NCBI RefSeq assembly: GCF_900547205.1
Contig: NZ_URFY01000013.1
Span: 1 to 64,000, forward strand
From: an uncultured Bacteroides sp.
Lineage (GTDB): Bacteria > Bacteroidota > Bacteroidia > Bacteroidales > Bacteroidaceae
Direction of reading: 5' to 3'
DNA: 64,000 bases
In this document: one piece after another, positions 1 to 8,450 of the stretch
How the letters are laid out: every line of letters begins with the position of its first letter
Position numbering within the stretch: the stretch's first letter is position 1
Notes under the pieces: model-generated
What the model was told of the DNA's origin: nothing
Database searches by the model: none
The model's input: only the letters and a program-made list of their open reading frames with translations
Translations under genes and position numbers: made by a program

Positions 1-111
1 AATGCCTTTGCCGAATCATTCAATGCGAAAATCAAGGCATTTCGTGCACAGTTTAGAGGAGTGAGAGATATACCATTCTTTATATTTAGACTATGCAAAC
101 TATGTGTGTGA
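1..111 (+). CDS. Transposase C-terminus, ISL3-like (partial, 5' end outside window)
   Basis: The reading frame is open from base 1 to a TGA at 109-111 and gives the last 36 residues of a protein. The segment AESFNAKIKAFRAQFRG followed by a Phe-rich end (FFIFRL) resembles the conserved C-terminus of ISL3-family (IS204/IS1001 type) DDE transposases, where the Glu of AESFNxK is the last catalytic acid. This assignment is from memory of the family. The bases after the stop (about 112-185, including a GGGTTTTCGACTTGACCC segment) probably hold the right end of the insertion sequence, but the left end is outside the window so the terminal repeat cannot be confirmed. Confidence 0.7.
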   Translation, partial: NAFAESFNAKIKAFRAQFRGVRDIPFFIFRLCKLCV

Positions 112-186
112 GCTTTTAACAGAACTACAGGGTTTTCGACTTGACCCGTTTTTTGTTTACCGAAGAGCAGTCCGCCCCCTATGCAC

Positions 187-222
187 AAAAAACCCGCAAA
201 ATGACTATTTTGCGGGTTTTTA
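187..222. terminator. Strong hairpin terminator, probably bidirectional
   Basis: A perfect 14-bp stem (189-202 with 207-220, arms AAAACCCGCAAAAT and its complement) closes a 4-base loop. A-rich and T-rich flanks give a U-run in both directions. It separates the insertion sequence on the left from the leftward tRNA-Gln gene and probably ends that tRNA transcript. Confidence 0.8.
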
Positions 223-244
223 TCTGTAAAAAACTGAGGTTTTG

Positions 245-315
245 TTGGGCTACCAAGATTCGAACTTGGAATGACAGGACCAGAATCTGTAGTGTTACCA
301 TTACACCATAGCCCA
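245..315 (-). tRNA. tRNA-Gln (anticodon CTG)
   Basis: The minus strand folds into a cloverleaf: acceptor TGGGCTA/TAGCCCA, D arm GTG..CAC, anticodon loop TTCTGGT (CTG, glutamine) and T arm CCAAG-TTCGAAT-CTTGG. CCA is not encoded. The innermost anticodon-stem pair is A-C, leaving four canonical pairs. A TAnnTTTG element (TATCTTTG) lies on the minus strand at 336-343 and fits as its promoter. Confidence 0.93.
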
Positions 316-454
316 ATGTTTCTCGTTTGCGGGTGCAAAGATACAAATAATTTGGGAAATCAAAACATTTCCGATATTTTTTTTGCTAAATTCTTAAAAT
401 TAGCTTTCCAAACAAAAGTATCTCCACTAAAAAACACAAAAATTGGGGCATAAC

Positions 455-486
455 TTTCTTGTATCCAATAAATCACCGTATATTTG
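455..486 (+). promoter_or_regulatory. Putative promoter of rsfS-ftsH-cdsA
   Basis: TATATTTG at 479-486 matches the Bacteroides -7 element TAnnTTTG. TTTC at 455-458 lies 20 bases upstream as a weak -33 element. The leader to rsfS would be about 85 bases. The rest of 321-578 is AT-rich with no other gene-like content. Confidence 0.5.
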
Positions 487-578
487 TCAAAAATATCACG
501 TTTATAATCAGAAACAAAGGGAAACCTTTTTTGTTATAAACCAAAAGAGAACATGAATTATTAATCTCAATTACAGGA

Positions 579-938
579 ATGAACGATACTAAAGTATTAA
601 TTGAAAAGATAAAAGAAGGAATCCAAGAGAAAAAAGGTAAAAACATCATCATTGCCGATTTAACCAGCATAGAAGATACCATTTGCAAATATTTCGTTAT
701 CTGCCAGGGAAACTCTCCCAGTCAGGTGAGTGCTATCGTAGATTCAATCAAAGAATTTACCCGCAAAGGTGCGGATAGTAAACCTTTCGCTATTGACGGA
801 CTTCGAAATGCTGAATGGGTGGCTATGGACTATGCGGATGTTCTGGTACATATTTTCTTGCCCGAAGCAAGAGCATTCTACAACCTTGAACACCTCTGGG
901 CAGATGCCAAACTTACTCAAATCCCCGATTTAGACTAA
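579..938 (+). CDS. rsfS: Ribosome silencing factor RsfS
   Basis: A 119-residue protein of the RsfS/Iojap family (DUF143), at the usual length. Conserved features are visible: the central segment CKYFVICQGNSPSQ, the GLRNAEWVAMDYADVLVHIF core and the closing FYNLEHLWADA block. The family binds ribosomal protein L14 (uL14) and blocks subunit joining when nutrients are scarce. It is the first gene of a co-directional trio, and its stop codon directly abuts the ftsH start, which implies translational coupling. The start at 579 is supported by AATTACAGGA upstream. Confidence 0.93.
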   Translation: MNDTKVLIEKIKEGIQEKKGKNIIIADLTSIEDTICKYFVICQGNSPSQVSAIVDSIKEFTRKGADSKPFAIDGLRNAEWVAMDYADVLVHIFLPEARAFYNLEHLWADAKLTQIPDLD

Positions 939-3104
939 ATGACGAATATGGACAACAATAATAGTAATAACAATAGCAACAAACCTAACAATAAGGTTAA
1001 TATGCCGAAGTTCAACCTGAACTGGATGTATATGATTATCGCCCTTATGCTTCTCGGCCTTTGGTGGGGCAGTGATTCAAAAGGAGCCGGTAGTAAATCG
1101 GTTACTTACAGTGAATTTCAGGAATACGTCGAGAAAGGTTATATCAGCAAAGTATTGGGCTACGAAGATAAATCAATAGAAGCTTATCTCAAACCAACTG
1201 CTGTAAGCGCCGTGTTCGGAGCAGACTCTACCAAAGTGGGGCGCAACCCTATTATTACAAGTAGAGCACCGTCTACCGATAAGCTGGAAGAGTTTCTGCA
1301 AGCAGAAAAAGAGGCCGGTCATTTCGACGGTTCTTCAGAGTATCCGCCTAAATCGGATATTTTCCCTGCTATCCTGATTCAGATTCTCCCATTAGTTCTG
1401 CTGATTGGTTTATGGATATTCTTCATGCGCCGTATGAGCGGAAGTAGTGGTGGCGGCCCCGGTGGTGTATTCAACGTAGGCAAATCAAAAGCTCAACTCT
1501 TTGAAAAAGGAGGAGCTATGAAGATTACGTTTAAAGACGTTGCAGGTCTGGCAGAAGCCAAGCAGGAAGTAGAAGAAATCGTAGAATTCTTAAAAGAACC
1601 TGAAAAGTATACAGACCTGGGAGGTAAGATTCCTAAGGGAGCACTGCTCGTAGGCCCTCCGGGAACGGGTAAGACATTGCTTGCCAAAGCAGTGGCGGGT
1701 GAAGCAAACGTACCTTTCTTCTCGCTGGCAGGTTCCGACTTTGTGGAAATGTTTGTGGGCGTGGGTGCATCCCGCGTGCGTGACTTGTTCAAGCAAGCAA
1801 AAGAGAAAGCTCCTTGTATTGTCTTTATTGATGAAATAGATGCCGTGGGACGTGCGCGTGGCAAGAATCCTGCTATGGGAGGAAATGACGAACGCGAAAA
1901 TACATTGAATCAATTGCTGACTGAGATGGATGGTTTCGGCTCCAACAGCGGTGTGATTATCCTTGCAGCTACCAACCGTGTGGATGTTCTCGATAAGGCT
2001 TTGCTTCGTGCCGGACGTTTCGACCGCCAGATACACGTAGACCTGCCCGATTTGAATGAACGTAAAGAAGTATTCGGCGTACATTTGCGTCCGATTAAGA
2101 TAGATGATACAGTAGATGTAGATTTATTGGCACGCCAGACTCCGGGATTCTCCGGTGCGGATATTGCCAATGTATGTAACGAAGCCGCCTTGATTGCTGC
2201 CCGTCACGGAAAGAAATTCGTAGGTAAGCAAGACTTCCTGGATGCAGTAGACCGTATCATCGGTGGTTTGGAAAAGAAAACCAAGATTACAACGGAAACT
2301 GAACGCCGCTCGATTGCCTTGCATGAGGCGGGACACGCTTCCATATCGTGGTTGCTGGAATATGCCAACCCATTAATTAAGGTAACTATCGTTCCGCGCG
2401 GACGCGCATTGGGTGCCGCTTGGTATCTGCCCGAAGAACGTCAGATTACTACCAAAGAGCAGATGCTTGACGAAATGTGCGCCACCCTTGGCGGACGCGC
2501 CGCCGAAGATTTATTCCTCGGACGCATCTCTACCGGTGCTATGAACGACTTGGAAAGAGTGACCAAGCAAGCATACGGCATGATTGCTTATTTAGGTATG
2601 AGCGAAAAGCTACCTAACTTATGTTACTATAATAATGATGAATATTCTTTCAACCGCCCCTATAGCGAAAAGACTGCCGAGGTAATAGACGAGGAAGTGA
2701 AGAAGATGATAAACGAGCAGTATGATCGTGCCAAGAGGATTCTGTCTGAGCATAAAGAAGGGCACAATGAGCTTACGCAACTGCTGATTGATAAAGAAGT
2801 TATCTTCGCCGAAGACGTAGAACGTATCTTTGGTAAACGTCCGTGGGCTTCCCGTTCGGAAGAAATCATGGCTGCTAAAGAAAGTCAGGATGCTGCCAAA
2901 GCCGAAAAAGCGCTTGCCGAAAAGCTGGAGAAGGAAGAACAAGAAATAAAAGAAGAGGAAGCTAAGAATACTGCCAAGGAAAAAAAGGAAGAAGCGGCTA
3001 CAGCAACAAAGATTACCGCACAGGGTGAAAAAGTGACGGTAGAAGGCAAAGTCACTGTAGATGCAAAAGCCAAAGAGGCAGGTAAGAACAGCGAGTCTAA
3101 CTAA
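939..3104 (+). CDS. ftsH: ATP-dependent zinc metalloprotease FtsH
   Basis: A 721-residue membrane-anchored AAA protease that degrades misfolded membrane and regulatory proteins. There are two N-terminal membrane segments (about 30-47 and 145-163) around a periplasmic domain. The AAA module has Walker A GPPGTGKT at about 239-246, Walker B CIVFIDEIDAVG and the second region of homology with GRFDRQ. The zinc site HEAGH is at about 462-466. The C-terminus (about 650-721) is a long Lys/Glu/Ala-rich tail, longer than in E. coli FtsH and typical of Bacteroidetes. The gene starts at the base after the rsfS stop. The alternative start four codons downstream (ATGGACAAC) would change only the N-terminus. 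Confidence 0.97.
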   Translation: MTNMDNNNSNNNSNKPNNKVNMPKFNLNWMYMIIALMLLGLWWGSDSKGAGSKSVTYSEFQEYVEKGYISKVLGYEDKSIEAYLKPTAVSAVFGADSTKVGRNPIITSRAPSTDKLEEFLQAEKEAGHFDGSSEYPPKSDIFPAILIQILPLVLLIGLWIFFMRRMSGSSGGGPGGVFNVGKSKAQLFEKGGAMKITFKDVAGLAEAKQEVEEIVEFLKEPEKYTDLGGKIPKGALLVGPPGTGKTLLAKAVAGEANVPFFSLAGSDFVEMFVGVGASRVRDLFKQAKEKAPCIVFIDEIDAVGRARGKNPAMGGNDERENTLNQLLTEMDGFGSNSGVIILAATNRVDVLDKALLRAGRFDRQIHVDLPDLNERKEVFGVHLRPIKIDDTVDVDLLARQTPGFSGADIANVCNEAALIAARHGKKFVGKQDFLDAVDRIIGGLEKKTKITTETERRSIALHEAGHASISWLLEYANPLIKVTIVPRGRALGAAWYLPEERQITTKEQMLDEMCATLGGRAAEDLFLGRISTGAMNDLERVTKQAYGMIAYLGMSEKLPNLCYYNNDEYSFNRPYSEKTAEVIDEEVKKMINEQYDRAKRILSEHKEGHNELTQLLIDKEVIFAEDVERIFGKRPWASRSEEIMAAKESQDAAKAEKALAEKLEKEEQEIKEEEAKNTAKEKKEEAATATKITAQGEKVTVEGKVTVDAKAKEAGKNSESN

Positions 3105-3120
3105 TTAAAATGCGAAAGTC

Positions 3121-3963
3121 TTGAATAATAATTTTGTAAAACGAGCTGTTACGGGCGTACTCTTCGTTGCCATTCTGGTGGGGTGCATCCTTTATGATTC
3201 ATTCAGTTTCGGTATTCTATTTACTATCATCAGTGCTTTGACTATATACGAGTTCGGGCAGTTGGTAAATATGCGTGCCGATGGAGTCAAGATTAACAAA
3301 TCCATCACGATGCTGGGAGGAGCCTATCTGTTTCTCGCAGTGATGGGTTTCTGTATCGATGCAGCCGATTCGAAGATTTTCATCCCTTATGTGCTGCTGC
3401 TACTCTACCTGATGATTAGCGAATTGTACCTCAAGAAAGAGAACCCGGTGCTTAACTGGGCATACTCTACGTTGAGCCAGCTATACATAGGTTTGCCTTT
3501 TGCTTTGCTGAATGTACTTGCATTCCACAATGATCCGGAATATACCGGTGTAAGTTACAATCCGATTCTACCGCTATCCATCTTTATATTCCTTTGGCTG
3601 AGTGACACGGGCGCTTATTGCATCGGTTCGCTTATCGGGAAGCACCGTTTATTTGAGCGTATTTCCCCTAAGAAATCGTGGGAAGGCTCTATCGGTGGTG
3701 GAGTAGTAGCCATCGGTTCTTCTTTTGCGCTTGCACATTTTTTCCCTTTCATGTCGATGTGGCAATGGGCCGGGCTGGCACTGACAGTTGTAGTATTCGG
3801 CACATGGGGTGACCTAACAGAATCACTGCTGAAACGCCAACTGCACGTTAAAGATTCGGGAACTATCCTTCCGGGACATGGAGGAATGCTTGACAGGTTC
3901 GACAGTTCATTGATGGCAATACCGGCAGCAGTAGTTTACTTGTATGCATTAACATGGTTCTAA
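3121..3963 (+). CDS. cdsA: Phosphatidate cytidylyltransferase CdsA
   Basis: A 280-residue polytopic membrane enzyme that makes CDP-diacylglycerol from phosphatidic acid and CTP, the precursor of all phospholipids. The C-terminal CDS signature is present: SDTGAYCIGS, SPKKSWEGSIGG, GDLTESLLKRQ and KDSGTILPGHGGMLDRFDS. Six to eight hydrophobic segments are visible. The start codon is TTG at 3121; the nearby ATG at 3110 runs into a stop after four codons, which supports TTG. It lies 16 bases after ftsH and ends the trio, followed by a terminator. Confidence 0.95.
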   Translation: MNNNFVKRAVTGVLFVAILVGCILYDSFSFGILFTIISALTIYEFGQLVNMRADGVKINKSITMLGGAYLFLAVMGFCIDAADSKIFIPYVLLLLYLMISELYLKKENPVLNWAYSTLSQLYIGLPFALLNVLAFHNDPEYTGVSYNPILPLSIFIFLWLSDTGAYCIGSLIGKHRLFERISPKKSWEGSIGGGVVAIGSSFALAHFFPFMSMWQWAGLALTVVVFGTWGDLTESLLKRQLHVKDSGTILPGHGGMLDRFDSSLMAIPAAVVYLYALTWF

Positions 3964-4038
3964 TAATAGAAAAGTCTCCAGAGGAGAATAAGATTCAGAC
4001 GGACTTGCATCCGGCTCTACCGGGACAATAACAAAATT

Positions 4039-4083
4039 CAAAAGGTCGGGATTACTTCTATTGAAGTTTTCCCGACCTTTTCT
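4039..4083 (+). terminator. Terminator after cdsA
   Basis: AAAAGGTCGGGA pairs with TCCCGACCTTTT around an inner ACTTC/GAAGT stem, followed by TTTTCTTT. It closes the rsfS-ftsH-cdsA unit. Confidence 0.8.
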
Positions 4084-4112
4084 TTCACACACTGTTTCAA
4101 ATCATAGCTAGG

Positions 4113-4907
4113 TTATCGGATTGAAGAAGTGGTATGCACATCCTTCGCTTTCTCCGGAACGCCTACCGGATGGTCTAAGTCGAGGACTATAACTCTTCCT
4201 TCTCCATTATCTTTAGAATTTATGGTGACTTTAAAACCTTTCATTGTTGTTGTGGCATCTTCCTCTTTCGGATAGAACTTCTCCAGATTGTAGGAAACTC
4301 TTCCCCATCCTCTATATTCGGTTCTATCGCCGTACGTATTATAACGTAACTCCAAGTGCACATAACCATCTTCAGCCACTTCAACAGTTTCAGGGGCATC
4401 CGGAGCTACAGGCTCCCCGGACTCCATCTTATTCTGTACAAGGCTGATACGATGAATTTCAGTACGTGGAATTTCCATGAGGAAGATTAAATTCAGGAAC
4501 TTTCCTCCAAGCCACATATCCCCTTCGTATATCACTATCGGGTCGTTTCCAAATTCTTTCGCTTCTTCTTCCGTCTTCATATCTTCCACCTCTTTTGTCA
4601 GCAACTCATAGACGCCTTCCATTTTCACCTGAACACCTTTTCCACCTTCCATGTCATAGAGGGGATTGAAATAAGCGATGACACGTTCACCGTCCACAGG
4701 TCTGTACCAAGGAATTGCCGAAGTCACCGGGTCAATCATTCCCCAGCGGTCGCCTTCCAGATAGTAACCACCGCCACCGGTGGTGCGGACCGTCGCCCAG
4801 TCCCAACTGAAATCTCCAATTGAATAACCATCATTGTCATCACACGATTGCCACATTGGCATTAAGGCCAACAGCAATAATCCTAAAAGCCATTTAGATT
4901 TTCTCAT
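4113..4907 (-). CDS. NigD-like lipoprotein
   Basis: A 264-residue predicted lipoprotein. The signal peptide ends in the lipobox MWQSC with Cys22, followed by DDND. An acidic run just after the cysteine resembles the surface-export signal of Bacteroidetes lipoproteins, so surface display is possible (inference). The body resembles NigD-like proteins of Bacteroides, which have an N-terminal OB-like and a C-terminal beta domain; their biochemical role is not settled. It lies downstream of lpxB in the same direction, but a terminator separates them, so it is probably its own unit. The family call is from overall appearance only. Confidence 0.7.
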   Translation of the reverse strand: MRKSKWLLGLLLLALMPMWQSCDDNDGYSIGDFSWDWATVRTTGGGGYYLEGDRWGMIDPVTSAIPWYRPVDGERVIAYFNPLYDMEGGKGVQVKMEGVYELLTKEVEDMKTEEEAKEFGNDPIVIYEGDMWLGGKFLNLIFLMEIPRTEIHRISLVQNKMESGEPVAPDAPETVEVAEDGYVHLELRYNTYGDRTEYRGWGRVSYNLEKFYPKEEDATTTMKGFKVTINSKDNGEGRVIVLDLDHPVGVPEKAKDVHTTSSIR

Positions 4908-4945
4908 ATTTATTCTCTCTTAAGTTAGTCTTCTGTATAGTAAAT

Positions 4946-4976
4946 AAAAAAGCCGTGCAATTACTGCATCGGCTTT
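4946..4976 (-). terminator. Terminator after lpxB
   Basis: AAAGCCG (4949-4955) pairs with CGGCTTT (4970-4976), with an inner TGCA/TGCA pairing. On the minus strand the hairpin is followed by a run of T residues, so it ends the surE-lpxB transcript before the NigD-like gene. Confidence 0.7.
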
Positions 4977-4998
4977 ATGTTTATTCAGAAAAAGAAAG

Positions 4999-6135
4999 CT
5001 ATTTTTTCAATAGCTCCAGCATCTCGCGGGCTGCGTGGCGGGGTGCGCCTGCGGGTCCCAGACGCTCGGCCATATACTCGTATTCGGCAAGCATCTTCTC
5101 TCTGTACACCTTATTATATAGAATACTCTTCAGTTCATCCCGCATATTCTTCACCGTCATCGTATCTGCCACCAACTCTTTCACTACTTCACGATCTGCA
5201 ATGAGATTGACCAATGAAATGAATTTCACCGTCAGGATGTGCCGACGAAGGAATGAAATCACCTTCCCTATCGGAGTATAATAGCAAACCACTTGAGGAA
5301 CTCGGAAGAGTGCCGTTTCAAGAGTGGCGGTGCCCGAAGTAACCAATGCCGCATCCGCATGGTGGAGCAGGCGGTATGTCTGTCCGAAAATGATTTTCAC
5401 CTTGGCTTGTCCGATGTACTTTTCATAATATTCGGGCGCTATGCCCGGCGCGCCAGCCAGCACCAACTGATACTCAGGGAAAGCGGAAGCCGCTTTCAGC
5501 ATATCTGGCAGGTTATCTTTGATTTCCTGTTTACGGCTGCCTGCCAGCAGAGCGATTATCGGTTTCTTCTCCAAATGATTCTCTGCTATAAACTCGTCGA
5601 AGTTCCGTGGATTCGCTTCCTTATAAGCCGTCACTTCGTCCACCGTAGGATTTCCCACATAATGAATGGGGTACTGATGCTTTTCTTCAAAGAACTCCAC
5701 TTCGAAAGGGAGGATGGAGAAGAGTTCGTCCACATCGCGCTTGATGTTCTTGATGCGGTATTCCTTCCATGCCCATATCTTCGGCGAGATATAGTAATAG
5801 ACAGGTATCTGCGTCTTTGCGTGCACAAACTTGGCTATATCGAGATTGAATCCCGGATAATCTACCAGAACGACGACGTCCGGACTCCATGCAACGATGT
5901 CCTCCTTGCAACGTTTCATGTTTGCAAAGATAGTGCGCAGATGGAGCAATACGGGGATGAAGCCCATATAAGCCAGTTCCTTGTAATGCTTCACCAGCGT
6001 TCCCCCGACGGCAGCCATCAGGTCACCACCGAAAAAGCGGAACTCAGCCTGCGGGTCTTCCGCCTTCAAGGCAGCCATCAGGTGGGAAGCGTGCAGGTCG
6101 CCGGAAGCTTCGCCGACTATCAGATAATACTTCAT
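4999..6135 (-). CDS. lpxB: Lipid-A-disaccharide synthase LpxB
   Basis: A 378-residue GT-B glycosyltransferase that joins UDP-2,3-diacylglucosamine and lipid X to form the lipid A disaccharide at the cytoplasmic face of the inner membrane. The N-terminal GEASGDLHASHL motif, YYISPKIWAWKEYR and LLAGSRKQEI are typical, and the length is normal. It follows surE by 58 bases in the same direction, a common Bacteroidetes pairing. A long antisense reading frame (5293-6147) is a shadow of this gene. Confidence 0.96.
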   Translation of the reverse strand: MKYYLIVGEASGDLHASHLMAALKAEDPQAEFRFFGGDLMAAVGGTLVKHYKELAYMGFIPVLLHLRTIFANMKRCKEDIVAWSPDVVVLVDYPGFNLDIAKFVHAKTQIPVYYYISPKIWAWKEYRIKNIKRDVDELFSILPFEVEFFEEKHQYPIHYVGNPTVDEVTAYKEANPRNFDEFIAENHLEKKPIIALLAGSRKQEIKDNLPDMLKAASAFPEYQLVLAGAPGIAPEYYEKYIGQAKVKIIFGQTYRLLHHADAALVTSGTATLETALFRVPQVVCYYTPIGKVISFLRRHILTVKFISLVNLIADREVVKELVADTMTVKNMRDELKSILYNKVYREKMLAEYEYMAERLGPAGAPRHAAREMLELLKK

Positions 6136-6193
6136 AATTTACGTTAAGTAAAAGTTCTAAGTTAGTTTGGAAATGGAATGTAGTAGTCAGCCT

Positions 6194-6970
6194 TTAGTCG
6201 ATATTTGCCACCCATTTATTCAGTTCGTCGATAAACCCGTAGGCAGTCACGTCGACAGTAGTCGGGGTGATGGCTACGTATCCATTGGCAAGCGCCCAAT
6301 GGTCGTTCTTATCGTTCTCGGGTTCTTGATCGGCAAAATGGCCTGTCAACCAGAAATAGTTTTGATCGTCTAAGCGGGGACAAGCAGTCCACTCACCCGT
6401 CCAGTGCCCTTTCGCCTGTTCGCACACCTTGATACCTTTTATATCGGCAGTATCGGGGAAGTTCACGTTCAGACAAGTCAAAGGAGGAAGTCCTTTTTCC
6501 AACACCATCGCGGCAATCTGGCGTATATACGGACCAGCAGCCTCGAAATCGGCATCCGGCCGGTGATTATCCAGAGAAAAGCCGATGGAAGGAATCCCAT
6601 TCAGGCAGCCTTCGTACACGACACCCATCGTGCCGGAATAATGCACGTTCGTTGCCGAATTATCTCCATGATTGATGCCGCCTACTACTAAATCCGGTTT
6701 TCTGTCGATTACTGTATTTAATGCCAGCTTAATGCAATCGGTCGGCGTTCCGGTACACTTATAAACCGTCAGCCCCACTTCTTTCTTCACCAGTTGATAA
6801 TGAACAGGCTGCGTCACCGTCAGTGCACAACCGCTTCCCGAACGCGGAGCATCCGGCGCCATTACCACTATTTCCCCCAGCGTACGGAGGAACTTCACTA
6901 ACTCACTAATTCCCTTAGCCATAACCCCGTCGTCGTTCGACACGAGTATCAACGGCCTTTTATTTTCCAT
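6194..6970 (-). CDS. surE: 5'/3'-nucleotidase SurE
   Basis: A 258-residue metal-dependent nucleoside monophosphate phosphatase. The metal-binding LVSNDDG block is close to the N-terminus, followed by SGSGCALT, GTPTDCIKLAL, GGINHGDN and YSGTMGVVYEG. The frame stays open upstream to 7108, but the extra 46 residues have no family similarity, and a good ribosome site (AAGGAAAGG) precedes the ATG at 6970, so the shorter start is chosen. It is the first gene of the surE-lpxB unit. Confidence 0.95.
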   Translation of the reverse strand: MENKRPLILVSNDDGVMAKGISELVKFLRTLGEIVVMAPDAPRSGSGCALTVTQPVHYQLVKKEVGLTVYKCTGTPTDCIKLALNTVIDRKPDLVVGGINHGDNSATNVHYSGTMGVVYEGCLNGIPSIGFSLDNHRPDADFEAAGPYIRQIAAMVLEKGLPPLTCLNVNFPDTADIKGIKVCEQAKGHWTGEWTACPRLDDQNYFWLTGHFADQEPENDKNDHWALANGYVAITPTTVDVTAYGFIDELNKWVANID

Positions 6971-7207
6971 ATATTCAGTCCTTTCCTTATTAATGTTCGT
7001 ACAAAAGTAGCAAAAAGATGCCGGATTGCCAACCCTATACCTATCGAAATAAGCAATAAGCCACTTATCAACATACCCATAAAACGATATTGGCTCCCCC
7101 CTTTCCATTCCATAAGCGTATTGGTGAATAACTTCCTTTCAACAGGAGAAAAACATCTCCTTCATCGAATGCAAACTTTCCTTTCACAAGGAGCAATTTT
7201 TAGCCGG

Positions 7208-7291
7208 AAGCTTCGGCTACATAATCAGAAGTTCCGGTTACATAACTGAAACTTGCGGTTTTATAACCGAAAGTTCCGGTTATAGATTATA
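7208..7291. repeat. Degenerate tandem array, 4 units of exactly 21 bp
   Basis: Four units start at 7208, 7229, 7250 and 7271 with the core AAGTTCCGGTTAcATAA. The last two units form a dyad (ATAACCG..CGGTTAT). The array lies in the roughly 700-bp gap between divergent surE and parA, about 200 bases upstream of the parA promoter. The rest of 6971-7671 holds no convincing gene. Confidence 0.75.
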
Positions 7292-7491
7292 CTAAGTGAA
7301 GCTAAACTTTACGACCCGTCCAAAGGAAGTTTCCTTCCTGATGAAAAGAACTTATCTAAGCATCAACCAGACGACTCGCCCAAATCTTCTTTAGATATTA
7401 ACCGCTCCTTACCCTTCCTCTCCCACTCGTTTAGAAATCTTAATCTTCTGCAAGCGAGCAAAAAAAGGGATAGATATCCAATATAAATATG

Positions 7492-7499
7492 TATATTTG
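7492..7499 (+). promoter_or_regulatory. Putative -7 element for parA
   Basis: TATATTTG fits TAnnTTTG. No clear TTTG lies 19-20 bases upstream. A start here gives a leader of about 165 bases before parA. Confidence 0.4.
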
Positions 7500-7671
7500 C
7501 AAGCTCATAAAGAGAAAAGTAGATGAGAAACCCGTCGTGCTCCGGTAACTGTTTCGTCCGGCAGTTATTAACAAAACAGGCGACTTATCAACAGAAATTG
7601 CAAAGTTTCTCTTTTTTCGTAGGCGCTCTAAGTATTATTCACTTATTTCGCTGCCAATAAATATAGAGAAT

Positions 7672-8436
7672 ATGGGAAAAATTATTGCTTTGGCTAATCA
7701 AAAAGGTGGTGTAGGTAAGACAACGACTACGATTAATCTCGCAGCCTCGCTTGCCACACTCGAAAAGAAGGTACTCGTGATAGATGCCGACCCGCAAGCT
7801 AATGCCTCTTCCGGACTGGGAGTAGACATCAAGCAGTCGGAATGCACTATCTACGAATGCATTATCGACCGAGCCAATGTACAGGACGCTATCCTTGACA
7901 CAGAAATCGATTCTTTGAAAGTAATCTCTTCGCACATCAATCTTGTAGGAGCAGAGATTGAAATGCTGAACCTCCCGAACCGCGAAAAGATATTGAAAGA
8001 AGTACTCACCCCCCTAAAGAAAGAGTATGACTATATCCTTATAGACTGCTCTCCCTCATTAGGACTTATCACAATCAATGCCCTGACGGCAGCCGACTCC
8101 GTGATTATCCCCGTGCAAGCCGAATACTTCGCACTCGAAGGCATCAGCAAACTGCTGAACACCATCAAAATCATCAAGTCGAAACTGAATCCCGCACTGG
8201 AAATAGAAGGTTTCCTGCTGACAATGTACGACTCGCGCCTGCGTCAGGCCAACCAAATCTACGACGAAGTGAAACGCCATTTCCAAGAACTGGTATTCAA
8301 CACCGTCGTTCAGCGAAACGTGAAACTGAGCGAAGCGCCCAGCTACGGTATCCCCACCATCCTTTACGATGCGGACTCCACCGGTGCCAAGAACCACCTC
8401 GCGCTAGCCAAAGAGATTATCAACAGAAATAATTAA
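7672..8436 (+). CDS. parA: Chromosome-partitioning ATPase ParA (Soj)
   Basis: A 254-residue deviant Walker ATPase of the ParA/Soj type. It moves and separates replicated origins together with ParB. The deviant Walker A KGGVGKTTT lies at residues 11-19, followed by VIDADPQANAS and the switch region LIDCSPSLGLITINAL. The compact length without an N-terminal DNA-binding extension marks the chromosomal type. It is 14 bases upstream of parB. I found no perfect 16-bp parS palindrome nearby. Confidence 0.96.
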   Translation: MGKIIALANQKGGVGKTTTTINLAASLATLEKKVLVIDADPQANASSGLGVDIKQSECTIYECIIDRANVQDAILDTEIDSLKVISSHINLVGAEIEMLNLPNREKILKEVLTPLKKEYDYILIDCSPSLGLITINALTAADSVIIPVQAEYFALEGISKLLNTIKIIKSKLNPALEIEGFLLTMYDSRLRQANQIYDEVKRHFQELVFNTVVQRNVKLSEAPSYGIPTILYDADSTGAKNHLALAKEIINRNN

Positions 8437-8450
8437 AGAACGAAGAAGAT

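Noticed and set aside
5293..6147. A 284-codon frame on the plus strand opposite lpxB
   Set aside because: It is the antisense shadow of lpxB, has no recognisable domain, and lpxB motifs on the minus strand are complete.
6971..7108. N-terminal extension of SurE
   Set aside because: The extra 46 residues do not resemble the family, and a good ribosome site precedes the ATG at 6970.
7300..7671. parS site beside parAB
   Set aside because: I looked for a TGTTTCACGTGAAACA-like palindrome and saw none near the genes; the 21-bp array is not similar.
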